Below are positions 54,151-63,071 of a stretch of 64,000 nucleotides of DNA, piece by piece. The position numbers were made by a program, and so were the translations under genes. Below the pieces are notes generated by a model. That model saw only the letters and a list, made by a program, of their open reading frames with translations. It was not told the DNA's origin and made no database searches. The stretch comes from Agarivorans sp. Toyoura001 (GTDB lineage: Bacteria; Pseudomonadota; Gammaproteobacteria; Enterobacterales; Celerinatantimonadaceae). The DNA lies in assembly GCF_005405585.1 (NCBI RefSeq), contig NZ_BJEQ01000001.1, positions 372,001 to 436,000 on the forward strand, given 5' to 3'. Positions within the stretch are counted from its first letter, which is position 1; each line of letters starts with the position of its first letter.

Positions 54151-54665
54151 TACGAATTACCTAAAAGTTGTTCTAAAGTGAGTTGAGCAGCTTCAAAGCT
54201 GGGAGCACCAATTACCGGCCAAGCAGCGCTTACGCCCTCGTGCAGCAAAAAGATCTGCATGGCTAGCGCTTCATCGCCACAGCACGTTTCAAACAGGGCT
54301 AACAAATCTTGCTTATGTTGCTTTACTGCTTCGCTAATTAAGGTGTTATCGGGGTATGCTGCCAATGCGCTCATCGACATGCACCCGCTGGGTGCTTGTG
54401 TTTGCATCCACTGTTCTAGTTGCCTAAATATTGCTAACAGATTGTCTTTTCGCGAGTTTGTTTGCTCAGCTGAAAGCAGCTCAATATAACGAGCATGTCT
54501 ATGCTGCAAAGCGCCAATTACCATCGATTCTTTAGAAGGGTAATAACGGTATAAGGTTCGCAAGCTTACCCCAGAGGCTTTTTGCAACTTAGCCACACTA
54601 GGCTCGGTAAACCCATAGTCACTAAATGCCCGCTCAAGTTGTTCGGCAATTTGTTGTTCAAGCAT
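54150..54665 (-). CDS. TetR-family repressor of the MDR operon
   Basis: From the ATG at 54665 it is 171 residues; a TTG at 54677 is possible. The HTH lies at about residues 20-55 (TEPSVAKLQKASGVSLRTLYRYYPSKESMVIGAL). The C-terminal part has GCMSMSALAAYPDN. It is the first gene of a two-gene transcript with the MDR enzyme (TAATG overlap). A near-perfect inverted repeat lies directly upstream, indicating autoregulation. Confidence 0.9.
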   Translation of the reverse strand: MLEQQIAEQLERAFSDYGFTEPSVAKLQKASGVSLRTLYRYYPSKESMVIGALQHRHARYIELLSAEQTNSRKDNLLAIFRQLEQWMQTQAPSGCMSMSALAAYPDNTLISEAVKQHKQDLLALFETCCGDEALAMQIFLLHEGVSAAWPVIGAPSFEAAQLTLEQLLGNS

Positions 54666-54677
54666 TGATGTTCTCAA

Positions 54678-54721
54678 GTAGAGTGTTCATTCTACCTGCG
54701 ATGGTAGAATAAACACTCTAC
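54678..54721. promoter_or_regulatory. TetR operator, 19-bp inverted repeat
   Basis: Arms 54678-54696 and 54703-54721 (beginning GTAGAGTGTT and ending ACACTCTAC) match at 18 of 19 positions with a 6-nt spacer. The repeat lies 12 bp before the TetR start and most likely overlaps its promoter. Confidence 0.8.
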
Positions 54722-54757
54722 CTAGGTCAACAGAACATTTAAGCCAGAGGCACTATT

Positions 54758-54788
54758 GGGGTCGGGGTCGGGGTAGAGGTGAAGGTGG
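54758..54788 (+). repeat. G-rich hexamer repeat
   Basis: Three near-identical GGGGTC/GGGGTA units are followed by GAGGTGAAGGTGG. The plus strand has at least four G-runs and could form a G-quadruplex. It lies between the TetR operator and the end of the DUF1311 gene. Confidence 0.6.
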
Positions 54789-54830
54789 TGCTTGCGTTAA
54801 CTGATTGAGATAAATGTGAAAAGCTGCAGC

Positions 54831-55244
54831 TTATTTAGGCTCGGGTAAAACTGGGGGCGTACTGTCCATATAAGTTAAAAAGTTTGACCAAATATCGTGA
54901 GTTCGCTGCTTAGTTAAGGCCGTTTTACAAGAGATAGCCATAACACCTCGAATCGACCCTTCTCGCCATTGTGTATAAATAGAGTCACAATGAGAAGACA
55001 TATAAGCTTTCCAATCCGTTTGAGCTGCCTTAATAGCAATGATCAACTCAGGATCATAAGCATTGTGCTTAAAGCTAGCTTGCAAATACTGGCTTAACTT
55101 TGCATCTGCCGCTTCCAACTCAATAGCAGCACACTGATTAGTGTCGAAGGTAGAAATAGCATTCTCACAATCAAGAGGTTCATCCGCTGCTCCAATGGCA
55201 AACGAAAAACTCAACAAAGTTAATAAGATGTACTTTTTCATCAT
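54831..55244 (-). CDS. DUF1311/LprI-type exported protein
   Basis: From the ATG at 55244 it is 137 residues (the next codon is also ATG). It has a signal peptide (MMKKYILLTLLSFSFAIGA) and the LprI/DUF1311 pattern: LDCENAISTFDTNQCAAIELEAADAKLSQYL, AAQTDWKAYMSSHCDSIY and AISCKTALTKQRTHDI, with four cysteines. LprI of Mycobacterium inhibits lysozyme, and the family in Gram-negatives is mostly uncharacterised. A Leu-start five codons earlier (TTG) is possible. Confidence 0.85.
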   Translation of the reverse strand: MMKKYILLTLLSFSFAIGAADEPLDCENAISTFDTNQCAAIELEAADAKLSQYLQASFKHNAYDPELIIAIKAAQTDWKAYMSSHCDSIYTQWREGSIRGVMAISCKTALTKQRTHDIWSNFLTYMDSTPPVLPEPK

Positions 55245-55329
55245 TTTGTATTCAACCAATTCTTGTTTAACAAATCACATCGCTTAATAGACAACAGATA
55301 AAAATTCGCGACACCGTTCGCCACGACAA

Positions 55330-55854
55330 TCAATTGCGCAATTTCCAGTGTTGACGAGTCATTCGATACAAGCGCACTTGTCGCTTATGAAATTGCTGAA
55401 GACTGTATTCAACGAATCCAGCCTTTTCTGCCACCCTAATTGACCCAGCATGTTCTGGTTCGATAAGAACAACTACGGATTCACGCCTTTCTTGCTCGAA
55501 AACATATTCTATTACACCTTTAACCGCTTCTGTTGCAAAGCCGTGATGCCAATATGAACGTGCTAAACGGTAGCCTAAGTTGATCTCCTCAACGCCGCTG
55601 ACTATCTCAGGTGAAACTCCACAAAAGCCTATAAACTTATCTGATATTTTCTCAACCAAAGCCCATGGGCCAAGCCTATGAGATGAGTAGCATTTTAAAC
55701 ACCAGCCTATAAAGTCTCGCGTAGCGTCTTCATCACAGACTCCGCGAACTGAATACTTCATAACTTCTGGGTCACGTAGTATTTCAGCTAAAGCCGTAAG
55801 GTCTTGATAAGATAATGGCCTTACTACCAACCTTGGTGTTTCAAATAGTTGCAC
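55330..55854 (-). CDS. GNAT acetyltransferase, RimJ/RimL type
   Basis: A 174-residue acetyltransferase of the GNAT_3 (RimJ/RimL-like) group, with ETPRLVVRPLSYQDL at the N-terminus, KFIGFCGVSPEI, LGYRLARSYWHHGFATEAVKGVIEYVF and EPEHAGSIRVAEKAGFVE. These motifs form the acetyl-CoA site. The acceptor is unknown. It stands alone on the minus strand. Confidence 0.88.
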   Translation of the reverse strand: MQLFETPRLVVRPLSYQDLTALAEILRDPEVMKYSVRGVCDEDATRDFIGWCLKCYSSHRLGPWALVEKISDKFIGFCGVSPEIVSGVEEINLGYRLARSYWHHGFATEAVKGVIEYVFEQERRESVVVLIEPEHAGSIRVAEKAGFVEYSLQQFHKRQVRLYRMTRQHWKLRN

Positions 55855-55982
55855 TAAGTTCTCTTTGAATATATCGCTGCAATTTGGAGGACAATTTTTT
55901 CATCTAAGAGCTTATCCTTATTCGGAACAAGCTAATAAAATGCAGATTATCACTTTTAATCTTTATCGGCTGCTTTAGCCAA

Positions 55983-56034
55983 TAAAAAAGCCATAGTACT
56001 GTTAAGGCGTTATGGCTTAACAGCACTATGGCTT
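55983..56034 (-). terminator. Long hairpin terminator after the DUF3297 gene
   Basis: Arms of 19 nt (55988-56006 and 56016-56034) pair with a single mismatch around a 9-nt loop, followed on the minus strand by a run of T. The unusual length suggests a strong terminator. Confidence 0.88.
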
Positions 56035-56054
56035 ACCTATTTGTGGTAGCGGGC

Positions 56055-56303
56055 CTACTTGTAAAACGCTTCCACTTCGCCTTTAAGTTTAATGAGCATT
56101 GGCTGGCCAACACGGTCTTTAGCTTTAGGTGAAGGGATTTTTACCCACCCTTCGCTAATACAGTATTCTTCAACGTCGGTGCGCTCTTTGCCATTAAGTT
56201 TAATGCCAATGTCGTGCTCGAAACACTCGGCAACATGGAAAGGGCTGCGAGGGTTGCCCGCAAGATGATCTGGCAAAGCAGGTTTAGCGTTGTTGTCGCT
56301 CAT
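56055..56303 (-). CDS. DUF3297 family protein
   Basis: An 82-residue soluble protein matching DUF3297: LPDHLAGNPRSPFHVAECFEHDIGIKLNG, then EEYCISEGWVKIPSPKAKDRVGQPM and a C-terminal LKGEVEAFY. It is widespread in proteobacteria without known function. It is monocistronic with its own long terminator. Confidence 0.9.
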   Translation of the reverse strand: MSDNNAKPALPDHLAGNPRSPFHVAECFEHDIGIKLNGKERTDVEEYCISEGWVKIPSPKAKDRVGQPMLIKLKGEVEAFYK

Positions 56304-56482
56304 GTTAACTACCTGAAATACGTAAAAAGTGCGTCATTGTAGACAATGCCAGCGCTAGCCCCTCAATAAATGCCACAAGCTAACACGCAGAGTAGTCACT
56401 TACTTAACAACTGCCTATCCTAATTGGCTATGGCAGCCTTTAATCCAACACGGCTGCCTTTTAACTTGCTAAGCAAATACCA

Positions 56483-57964
56483 CTAGTGAGTGGTTTGCCA
56501 ACGGCTTACTGGGCGTAACTCAAACCGTGTATTGGCATTGTAGCTATTACACGAATAAAGATGATATTGGGTGAGTAAACCACCGTTGTTGGTATCCATG
56601 CAAAAGCCATTGCCACTGTTGCCGCCATTGCTACTATGTTTGTTGGTAAAGCTGCCATTTTGTTTAAGTAACCAACGCTCGCTGTCGCCACCATCACAAG
56701 TCCACAAGTGTAACTTGGCGCCATTTCTTGCACGTCCGCCGTCAACGTCTACGCAGTAACTGGCATTTCCTTTAGGCCGTAACTGTGACTCGGCCGTATA
56801 AACAAACTGCTGGCTAGCGGTGTTACGGCAGGTTTCGTTCACCAAGGCTGCACCTTTGCGATAACTTCCGTCTTTAACCGCTAAACAGCGTTGTGACTGA
56901 GCATTATAAAGCTGAAAAAAACCAGGAGTTGATCGTCTAACACCCACTAGAGGAATGCTATTGTTCCAAGTTGTGTGCTGCTGCGGAGTATTTTTCTCTC
57001 GATTGATAAACTGAACTCCATGCGCCACTGCGGCGTAGTTGTATTCAAAACTATCGGGTGCGGCTGGCGAGGTGCCCCACAAATGCATCATTTGTTTGTT
57101 ATTTGCTACCTCGTTAGCGACCTCTTGGTAATGCTTGGTTTGAGCCATGTTGTTACAAATAAAACGTTGCGAATCATCACGAGAAATTCCGCTCAAGCTA
57201 CCACCTACTTTTACATGGTCAACGGTGCTGCCTTCAGGGCACATAAAACTTGCAGGGTAAACGCCGCGATTATTCCACAACCAATCCCAGCCAGAGCGAA
57301 AGTTTTGATTTTTGCTGCCAATTTTTCCGCCAGTTAACACCACTACAATTTTGCCACGCATATCTTTAATGAGTGGCCACCCATAGGCTTTGCTTAATGC
57401 TCTAACATTTTTGGCAGGCGAATTAGCAAGACTAGAATTAGCTTGCCTAGCCTTAGGCACTAGGTAGTTTTGTAAATAATTAGAAAAGCGATATTGGTAA
57501 GATCCAAGATGGTTAGACATCCATTCATCTAACAATGCTACTTCGTCATGGTTCCAGGCGTTGGCAGGATCCCAGCTCACCTTCATGTCCACTAAAACAA
57601 CTACCGGAAAGTTTGAGTTATTTCTATCAATCCATTGCTTTATATCGTTAAAACAATCACCTAGGCGGGTATTACTGCCGCCAGAACAATTGCGTTTACC
57701 TGGGCTACTAGAGTGAGAAACATAAGGGCCTAGAGCCTCGTTTTCCCACTGCCCTCGATCGATGACATCCAGCTCTACCGCACCAAAACCGTAGTTCAAC
57801 CAATCAGTTAACTGATTGCTGTAGTCTTGAGTATTGTGCTGTTGCATGTAGTAAATATCATTAAAGCGATCTCGATTAGGATCGATTAGCGTCACTGAGG
57901 GCGCCGCCGCTAATAACCAAGAGCTGCTCAGCAAAAGCGCTAAACCAGTAATAGATTTAATCAT
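56483..57964 (-). CDS. Secreted PI-PLC-like phosphodiesterase with ricin-type lectin domain
   Basis: A 493-residue exported protein with a signal peptide of about 20 residues ending LLAAA. The PLC-like barrel (about 25-340) shows the calcium-dependent PI-PLC pattern MQQHNTQDYSNQL (His near 43) and WLNYGFGAVELDVIDRG (Glu/Asp), VVVLVDMKVSWD and MRGKIVVVLTGGK. Residues about 345-490 form a ricin B-type beta-trefoil (CBM13) with repeats QRCLAVKDG, SYCVDVDGGRA...LWTCDGG and GFCMDTNNGG. It should split a glycerophospholipid such as phosphatidylinositol. It is divergent from a Pho-box-preceded phosphoester-type transport operon. Confidence 0.82.
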   Translation of the reverse strand: MIKSITGLALLLSSSWLLAAAPSVTLIDPNRDRFNDIYYMQQHNTQDYSNQLTDWLNYGFGAVELDVIDRGQWENEALGPYVSHSSSPGKRNCSGGSNTRLGDCFNDIKQWIDRNNSNFPVVVLVDMKVSWDPANAWNHDEVALLDEWMSNHLGSYQYRFSNYLQNYLVPKARQANSSLANSPAKNVRALSKAYGWPLIKDMRGKIVVVLTGGKIGSKNQNFRSGWDWLWNNRGVYPASFMCPEGSTVDHVKVGGSLSGISRDDSQRFICNNMAQTKHYQEVANEVANNKQMMHLWGTSPAAPDSFEYNYAAVAHGVQFINREKNTPQQHTTWNNSIPLVGVRRSTPGFFQLYNAQSQRCLAVKDGSYRKGAALVNETCRNTASQQFVYTAESQLRPKGNASYCVDVDGGRARNGAKLHLWTCDGGDSERWLLKQNGSFTNKHSSNGGNSGNGFCMDTNNGGLLTQYHLYSCNSYNANTRFELRPVSRWQTTH

Positions 57965-58198
57965 GTGTTCATCCTTGCACTCGCGTTCAAAAAAGGAACA
58001 CTAAATTACCTCTCAGATCATGACTGTTCGGTGAAGGCTAACCGAAACTTTCTTTACCAATCGATGATGTTTTTCTTACCAAGTATATAAAAACAGCGTG
58101 TACCGCCGAGCGAATAAGCTATGGCAAGGCTCATAGCCCTCAACATTTCCTCATTCTTTTATCTAGCAAAACCAAGCCAGACCATAAGTTTCATATTG

Positions 58199-58216
58199 CT
58201 GTCATGCAATTGACAT
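58199..58216 (+). promoter_or_regulatory. Pho box upstream of the ABC operon
   Basis: CTGTCAT-GCAA-TTGACAT: two 7-nt repeats 4 nt apart, the first a perfect PhoB half-site and the second matching at 5 of 7. It overlaps a TTGACA (58210-58215) that has a weak -10 (GGATAA at 58233-58238) after a 17-bp spacer. It lies 81 bp before the binding-protein start. The same architecture occurs upstream of pstS at 4953-4970. Confidence 0.7.
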
Positions 58217-58296
58217 TTTCGCTGACTAACTTGGATAACGAAAAATGAACGCGCGTGCAATCACACTATTTATTTTCAAAGGACGAGGAATACAGC

Positions 58297-59523
58297 ATGT
58301 TTCAACGCTTACTTGTGGCAACAGCCCTAGCCAGTGCCACCTTTTGCAGTGCCGCTACAGAATTAGTTATTGCCGGTCGCGATAGTAGTTATGGGCAGGC
58401 TATGCAACACATTGTGGATGAATATCAAAAAGCCCACCCTAGCACCAATATCAAACTGGTTAAGCGCCCAAGCAAAGGTTTATACGAGAGCATTAGTTTG
58501 TCGATGCGCGAAAAAACCGGCAACTACGATGTGATTTTGATGGACGATACCTGGGCTCCAGAGTTTTTATCAAACAATTGGCTTACCGCCCTACCTAAAG
58601 AAGTTGAAGATAAAGACTTTATTCAAGCGCCCTTTGATATTGGCCGCTACCCAAACGCAAACAGCGCAGCGTACGCCATGCCTATGGTAGGCAATGTCGC
58701 TATGTTCGCCTGGAACAAAGCGGTATTTGATGCCAACAACATTGAAAAACCAAGCTCGTGGTCAGAAGTATTAGCCGCAGCAAAAAAAATAAACGCCAAC
58801 AGCGCCAAAGATACTAACGGCATTGTATTTAGAGGGGTGAAAGGCAACCCAATTGTAACTGGCTTTTTACCTATTTTATGGGGATACGGCGCCGATGTAG
58901 TAGACGCTAACGGCCAAGCCAGCTTGAATACTCCTGAAGCCAAACAAGCTCTAACTGCCTTTTTAGCCATGAAACAATATGCACCACGTGGGGTTGACGT
59001 ATACAACGCCGATGAGGTGCGCGACTCGCTACAAAAAGGCAGCGCCGCCATGGCAATTGAAGTATGGCCAGCATGGGTGCCTAATTTAGATAACCCAGAA
59101 ATGTCTAATGTGGTGGGCGATATGGAAATTATGGCCCCACCAGCAGAAGTAGGTGCACCGGCTCCTATGTTAGGAATTTGGCAACTGGCGATCCCAGCTG
59201 ACGCCAAAAACAAAACCGAAGCGGCAGCGTTCTTAAAATTTGCCACCAGCCCAGCAATTCAAAAAACCTTGGCGCTAGATTATGGCATCCCTCCTACACG
59301 CGAGAGTATCTACAACGATGCTGAGGTTGTAAGCAAGTACCGTTGGTACCCGCAACAAGCTAAAGCACTAACTACCGGCAAGGCTCGCCCACGTATTCAT
59401 AACTGGGCAGAAGTAGAAAGCATCCTTGGTGACTTTTTACAAATGACCATGTTAGGCCAAATGTCACCTGAGCAAGCTTTAGAGCAAGCTCAACGCCGTA
59501 TTAGCCGTGTCATAAAAGTGTAA
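58297..59523 (+). CDS. Sugar/phosphoester ABC binding protein (MalE/UgpB type)
   Basis: From the ATG at 58297 (GAGGA 7 nt upstream) it is 408 residues; an in-frame reading from 58255 lacks a site. A signal peptide ends near FCSA. The mature part ELVIAGRDSSYGQAMQHIVDEYQKAHP, NYDVILMDDTWAPEF and AFLKFATSPAIQKTLALDYGIPPTRESIY follow family 1 binding proteins of the MalE/UgpB type. It is the first gene of an operon of transporter, two hydrolases and a LacI regulator. A Pho box precedes it, favouring a phosphorylated substrate. Confidence 0.88.
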   Translation: MFQRLLVATALASATFCSAATELVIAGRDSSYGQAMQHIVDEYQKAHPSTNIKLVKRPSKGLYESISLSMREKTGNYDVILMDDTWAPEFLSNNWLTALPKEVEDKDFIQAPFDIGRYPNANSAAYAMPMVGNVAMFAWNKAVFDANNIEKPSSWSEVLAAAKKINANSAKDTNGIVFRGVKGNPIVTGFLPILWGYGADVVDANGQASLNTPEAKQALTAFLAMKQYAPRGVDVYNADEVRDSLQKGSAAMAIEVWPAWVPNLDNPEMSNVVGDMEIMAPPAEVGAPAPMLGIWQLAIPADAKNKTEAAAFLKFATSPAIQKTLALDYGIPPTRESIYNDAEVVSKYRWYPQQAKALTTGKARPRIHNWAEVESILGDFLQMTMLGQMSPEQALEQAQRRISRVIKV

Positions 59524-59539
59524 AACCCATCCATGATGT

Positions 59540-59563
59540 TTGGCTCTACCTTAGTAGAGCCAA
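59540..59563 (+). terminator. Intercistronic hairpin after the binding-protein gene
   Basis: A perfect 9-bp stem TTGGCTCTA/TAGAGCCAA with a 6-nt loop and no T-run, between the binding-protein and first permease genes. It probably stabilises the upstream message for higher binding-protein output, as at the pstS-pstC junction. Confidence 0.6.
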
Positions 59564-59577
59564 GTTGGAGTGATTGA

Positions 59578-60447
59578 ATGTTATTTGAGAATCGTAAACA
59601 GCTGACCGCACTGTTATTGCCATCCCTAACAATACTGGGGCTGTTGGCTGTTTACCCTATTGGCTCGGTAATGATTAACGCCTTTGGCAGCGTAGATTAT
59701 CTAAGCAAACAATATCAGTTTGTTGGCTTAGCTAACTTTGTAGAATTGTTTGAAGATTTCTTTTTCATCGCCGCCATGAAAAACACCTTAGTTTTTACAC
59801 TTGTAGCCTCTTCTGCTCAGGTACTACTTGGTTTATGGCTGGCGCTGCTATTTAACCAAAAGTTCTCTGGCCGCCGCTTTGCTCTGCCCATAATCATTTA
59901 CCCGATGATGATTTCTACACTGGTATGTTCATCAATCTGGCGTTCCTGGTATAACTACGATTTTGGCCTTTTAAACAGTGCACTTGTAGCCATTGGCTTA
60001 CCAGCTCAAGAATGGTTATTTAACCCCGATTTAGCGCTGTACGCCATTGCGCTAGTAGACACCTGGCAGTGGACCCCCATGGCTTTTTTAATCATATTGG
60101 CAGGCTTGCAATCTATCCCCAAAGACATTGGCGAAGCAGCGATGGTAGATGGTGCTAAAGGCTGGCGTGCCTTTGCCTTTATCACACTGCCACTAATTCA
60201 AAAGCAGTTAATGTTGGCGTTTTTATTGCGCTCTATCGACGCTTTCAAACTCTTCGATAAAGTTTATGTCATGACGGGAGGAGGTCCAGGCAACGCCACC
60301 GAAACCCTTTCAATGTTTGTTTATAAATATGGTTTTCGTTTCTTTAACTTAGGTATGGCCAGTGCGGCAGCATTAGTCATGCTAGCCATCTCGCTATTAA
60401 TGACCTTGTTTTACGCCCACCGAGTAATGAAGGGAGGCAAACAATGA
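59578..60447 (+). CDS. ABC permease, MalF/UgpA type
   Basis: A 289-residue inner-membrane permease with six hydrophobic segments. The ATPase-docking loop is DIGEAAMVDGAKGWRAFAFITLPLIQ near residue 190. The motif FDKVYVMTGGGPGNATETLSMFVYKYGF is characteristic of MalF/UgpA-type carbohydrate permeases. It is coupled to the second permease by an ATGA overlap. Confidence 0.93.
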   Translation: MLFENRKQLTALLLPSLTILGLLAVYPIGSVMINAFGSVDYLSKQYQFVGLANFVELFEDFFFIAAMKNTLVFTLVASSAQVLLGLWLALLFNQKFSGRRFALPIIIYPMMISTLVCSSIWRSWYNYDFGLLNSALVAIGLPAQEWLFNPDLALYAIALVDTWQWTPMAFLIILAGLQSIPKDIGEAAMVDGAKGWRAFAFITLPLIQKQLMLAFLLRSIDAFKLFDKVYVMTGGGPGNATETLSMFVYKYGFRFFNLGMASAAALVMLAISLLMTLFYAHRVMKGGKQ

Positions 60448-61256
60448 GCCGCTATTTACACCGTTTTTTTGTTTGGTCTGCGGTAGCTCTATTTATTCTG
60501 CCCATTGTTTGGATGTTTAGCACTGCCTTTAAATCGCCTGGCGAGATCTTCCATGCTGGAGCTAACCTAATTCCACAGCAAATCAGTCTTGCTTCTTTTC
60601 AAGCACTGCTAAATGGAGAGCTGCCAATACTGGTGGCCAATACAGTATTTATTGCGCTTTCTGCCACCGTGGTGTCGCTGTGCATTGCCTTTTTTGCAGC
60701 CTACGCGCTAGTACGTTATCGATTCCCAGCAAAGCTAGACAACCTATTTTTGCTGGCGGTGTTAGTAGTAAAAATGATGCCACCAATTGTAGTTGCCGTG
60801 CCGCTTTACTCTTTAATGAATACCCTTGGGCTACTAAACAGTCAGTTAGGTTTGGTATTGGCTTATCAGGTTTATACCCTGCCATTTTGTATTTGGATGT
60901 TGCTGAGCTTTATTCGCGATATTCCTCTAGAAATTGAAGAAGCTGCCGCAATGGACGGAGCTCACTTGCTCAAACGTTTAGCCTTTGTGGTATTTCCACT
61001 ATGCGCCCCCGGATTAGTTGCTACGGCTATTTTTGCCATGATTTTAGGCTGGAACGAGTTTCTCTTCTCGTTACTGTTTATTCATACCCCCGACAAATTC
61101 ACCATCCCTTTATTTATCTCAAACTTTATGACCGAAGACGGCACCGCTTGGGGAGAACTAATGGCCATCGGCATTGTGTCTTCGTTACCCATGCTGGCAC
61201 TCGCAGGTTACATGCAGCGCTATTTGTTACGTGGTTTTTCCATGGGATTGAAATAG
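60444..61256 (+). CDS. ABC permease, MalG/UgpE type
   Basis: A 270-residue permease with six membrane segments and the docking loop PLEIEEAAAMDGAHLLKRLAFVVFPLCAPGL near residues 155-185. It pairs with the MalF/UgpA-type protein to form the channel. It starts by a 4-nt overlap and ends 11 nt before the ATPase gene, GGTTACATGCAGCG being near its end. Confidence 0.93.
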   Translation: MSRYLHRFFVWSAVALFILPIVWMFSTAFKSPGEIFHAGANLIPQQISLASFQALLNGELPILVANTVFIALSATVVSLCIAFFAAYALVRYRFPAKLDNLFLLAVLVVKMMPPIVVAVPLYSLMNTLGLLNSQLGLVLAYQVYTLPFCIWMLLSFIRDIPLEIEEAAAMDGAHLLKRLAFVVFPLCAPGLVATAIFAMILGWNEFLFSLLFIHTPDKFTIPLFISNFMTEDGTAWGELMAIGIVSSLPMLALAGYMQRYLLRGFSMGLK

Positions 61257-61267
61257 GACATTTACAA

Positions 61268-62308
61268 ATGAAAACTCTTGAAATAAAACAAGTTGGTAAA
61301 GCCTACAACGGCCACACAGTTATCCCAGAGATAAACTTAAGCATTAATGATGGTGAATTTGTGGTGTTTGTTGGACCCTCGGGCTGCGGAAAATCTACCC
61401 TGCTGCGCATGATTGCAGGCTTAGAATCGATCACCAAAGGCAGCATTGCCCTTAACGGCAAAACCCTAAATGGCGTGCATCCATCCGCCAGAGAAGTGGC
61501 CATGGTGTTTCAATCCTATGCACTTTATCCGCACTTGTCGGTAGAAAAAAACATGGCTTTTCCATTGCGTATGGCTGGCGTAAGCAAAAGTAAAACCAAG
61601 CAGTTGGTAAACGAAACCGCCGAAAAACTGCAACTAACCCCGCTGCTAAAACGCTTGCCGGGGGCATTATCTGGTGGACAACGCCAGCGGGTGGCAATTG
61701 GTCGCGCCATTGTGCGTGAGCCAGCTTTGTTTTTGTTTGATGAACCCTTGTCTAACCTAGATGCAAAACTTCGCAGCGAAATGCGGGTTTACTTAAAGCA
61801 GCTGCATCAGCAACTAAAAACCACCATGATTTATGTTACTCACGATCAAGTAGAGGCGATGACTCTCGCCGATAAAATAGTGGTGCTTAACCAAGGTGAG
61901 ATTGCTCAAATTGGCGCACCAGAAACACTCTATAACCAACCGGCCAATAAGTTTGTCGCAGCGTTTATTGGCTCACCGGTGATGAACTTTATTCCACATG
62001 ATGCGTTTAGCTCGCTGCTTAATCACATTAGCTTGCCTAGTAATACTCAATCGGTAGGTTTAAGGCCAAACCAAGTAACTGTTGATAAACTGCACCCCGA
62101 TTGCCATATGACAATTTCGGTAGTTGAACCATTAGGCCACGCTCGGCTTTATTACGGCGAGCTAGCAGGTAGCCAGTTTGTAGTGGAAAGCAGCGAACTC
62201 TATAACTGTGGCCAACAGCTGCCGCTAAAACTGAGCGATTCAACACTACATTTTTTTGATCACAATGAGCAACGTATTAACGCACTAGAGGTATCTAATG
62301 CCGCATAA
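61268..62308 (+). CDS. ABC ATPase, UgpC/MalK type
   Basis: From the ATG at 61268 it is 346 residues; an open frame extends further upstream but overlaps the permease gene. Walker [10 protein letters not shown] lies at residues 36-44, then the Q-loop, the signature LSGGQRQR near 134-141 and Walker B LFLFDEP. The regulatory C-terminal domain (about 230-346) is of the UgpC/MalK type. Its end overlaps the next gene by 11 nt. It energises import by the two permeases. Confidence 0.95.
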   Translation: MKTLEIKQVGKAYNGHTVIPEINLSINDGEFVVFVGPSGCGKSTLLRMIAGLESITKGSIALNGKTLNGVHPSAREVAMVFQSYALYPHLSVEKNMAFPLRMAGVSKSKTKQLVNETAEKLQLTPLLKRLPGALSGGQRQRVAIGRAIVREPALFLFDEPLSNLDAKLRSEMRVYLKQLHQQLKTTMIYVTHDQVEAMTLADKIVVLNQGEIAQIGAPETLYNQPANKFVAAFIGSPVMNFIPHDAFSSLLNHISLPSNTQSVGLRPNQVTVDKLHPDCHMTISVVEPLGHARLYYGELAGSQFVVESSELYNCGQQLPLKLSDSTLHFFDHNEQRINALEVSNAA

Positions 62309-63071
62309 GTTTAGTGCCGAAGTGATTGGCTGTGGAGACGCTTACGACGGCCAGCATACCAATGCTAGTTTGTTACTCAAACAAGACTGTTTTAGTTTGC
62401 TAATAGACTGTGGACCGTCGGTACCCAAGGCACTATTTGCCAAGCAGATAACGCCAGAGCAAATTGACGCGGTGTATGTAACCCATAGTCACCCAGATCA
62501 CTGCTTGGGCTTAACCAGCTTAATAAATTGGATGGATGCCCAAGGCCGTAAAAAGCCCATTTACATCATTGCCCAGCAAACCCAATGGGCAGTGCTAAAA
62601 CCTTTAATTGAATTTGCTTATTGGCCGCAAACGCAGTTGGGTTTTCAAGTTATTTGGCAAGACAGCGCAACCACATCAACCATTGGTCCTTGGAGCATAA
62701 AAACTGCCGCGACTCGCCACGCAGTCAGCAATTTGAGTTTGCAACTAAGTAATACCGACCAACACCGCTTGTTTTATTCTGGCGATGGCCTGTTATCAGA
62801 GCAAGGCGAACAACTAGCGGCTCAATCAGACTGGGTATTTTTGGAATGTGAAACCTTAGAACACCACTCTAGCCATGGCTCTTGGCAAGATATTAAAGGC
62901 TTACCTTGTAAAGCAAATAGCCTGTGGCGGCTTTATCACATAGACCCAAGCGTACGAGCTAGGTTAGCCAAATTAGTCCAAACAACCGCAAACATCCGTT
63001 TGGCCGAAGAGGGAACAGTGTTATGCAGCATCGAGCATCCAACAAACCAAGGAACTAGCCATGTCGCCTAA
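62298..63071 (+). CDS. Metallo-beta-lactamase-fold hydrolase (PhnP/RNase Z-like)
   Basis: A 257-residue cytoplasmic enzyme. The metal motif HSHPDH (His63, His65, Asp67, His68) lies in VTHSHPDHCLGL, with further ligands His141 (TRHAVSN) and Asp163 (YSGDG). Among MBL-fold enzymes the single-domain form resembles PhnP, a cyclic-phosphate phosphodiesterase, and RNase Z. It overlaps the ATPase gene by 11 nt and the next gene by 11 nt. In a phosphoester import operon it could open a cyclic phosphate or cleave a phosphodiester; this is inference. Confidence 0.82.
   Translation: MPHKFSAEVIGCGDAYDGQHTNASLLLKQDCFSLLIDCGPSVPKALFAKQITPEQIDAVYVTHSHPDHCLGLTSLINWMDAQGRKKPIYIIAQQTQWAVLKPLIEFAYWPQTQLGFQVIWQDSATTSTIGPWSIKTAATRHAVSNLSLQLSNTDQHRLFYSGDGLLSEQGEQLAAQSDWVFLECETLEHHSSHGSWQDIKGLPCKANSLWRLYHIDPSVRARLAKLVQTTANIRLAEEGTVLCSIEHPTNQGTSHVA

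Noticed and set aside
57990-58060. Pho box for the PI-PLC gene (minus strand, CAGTCAT then GATC)
   Set aside because: Only one half-site is convincing; the second half TGAGAGG does not match.
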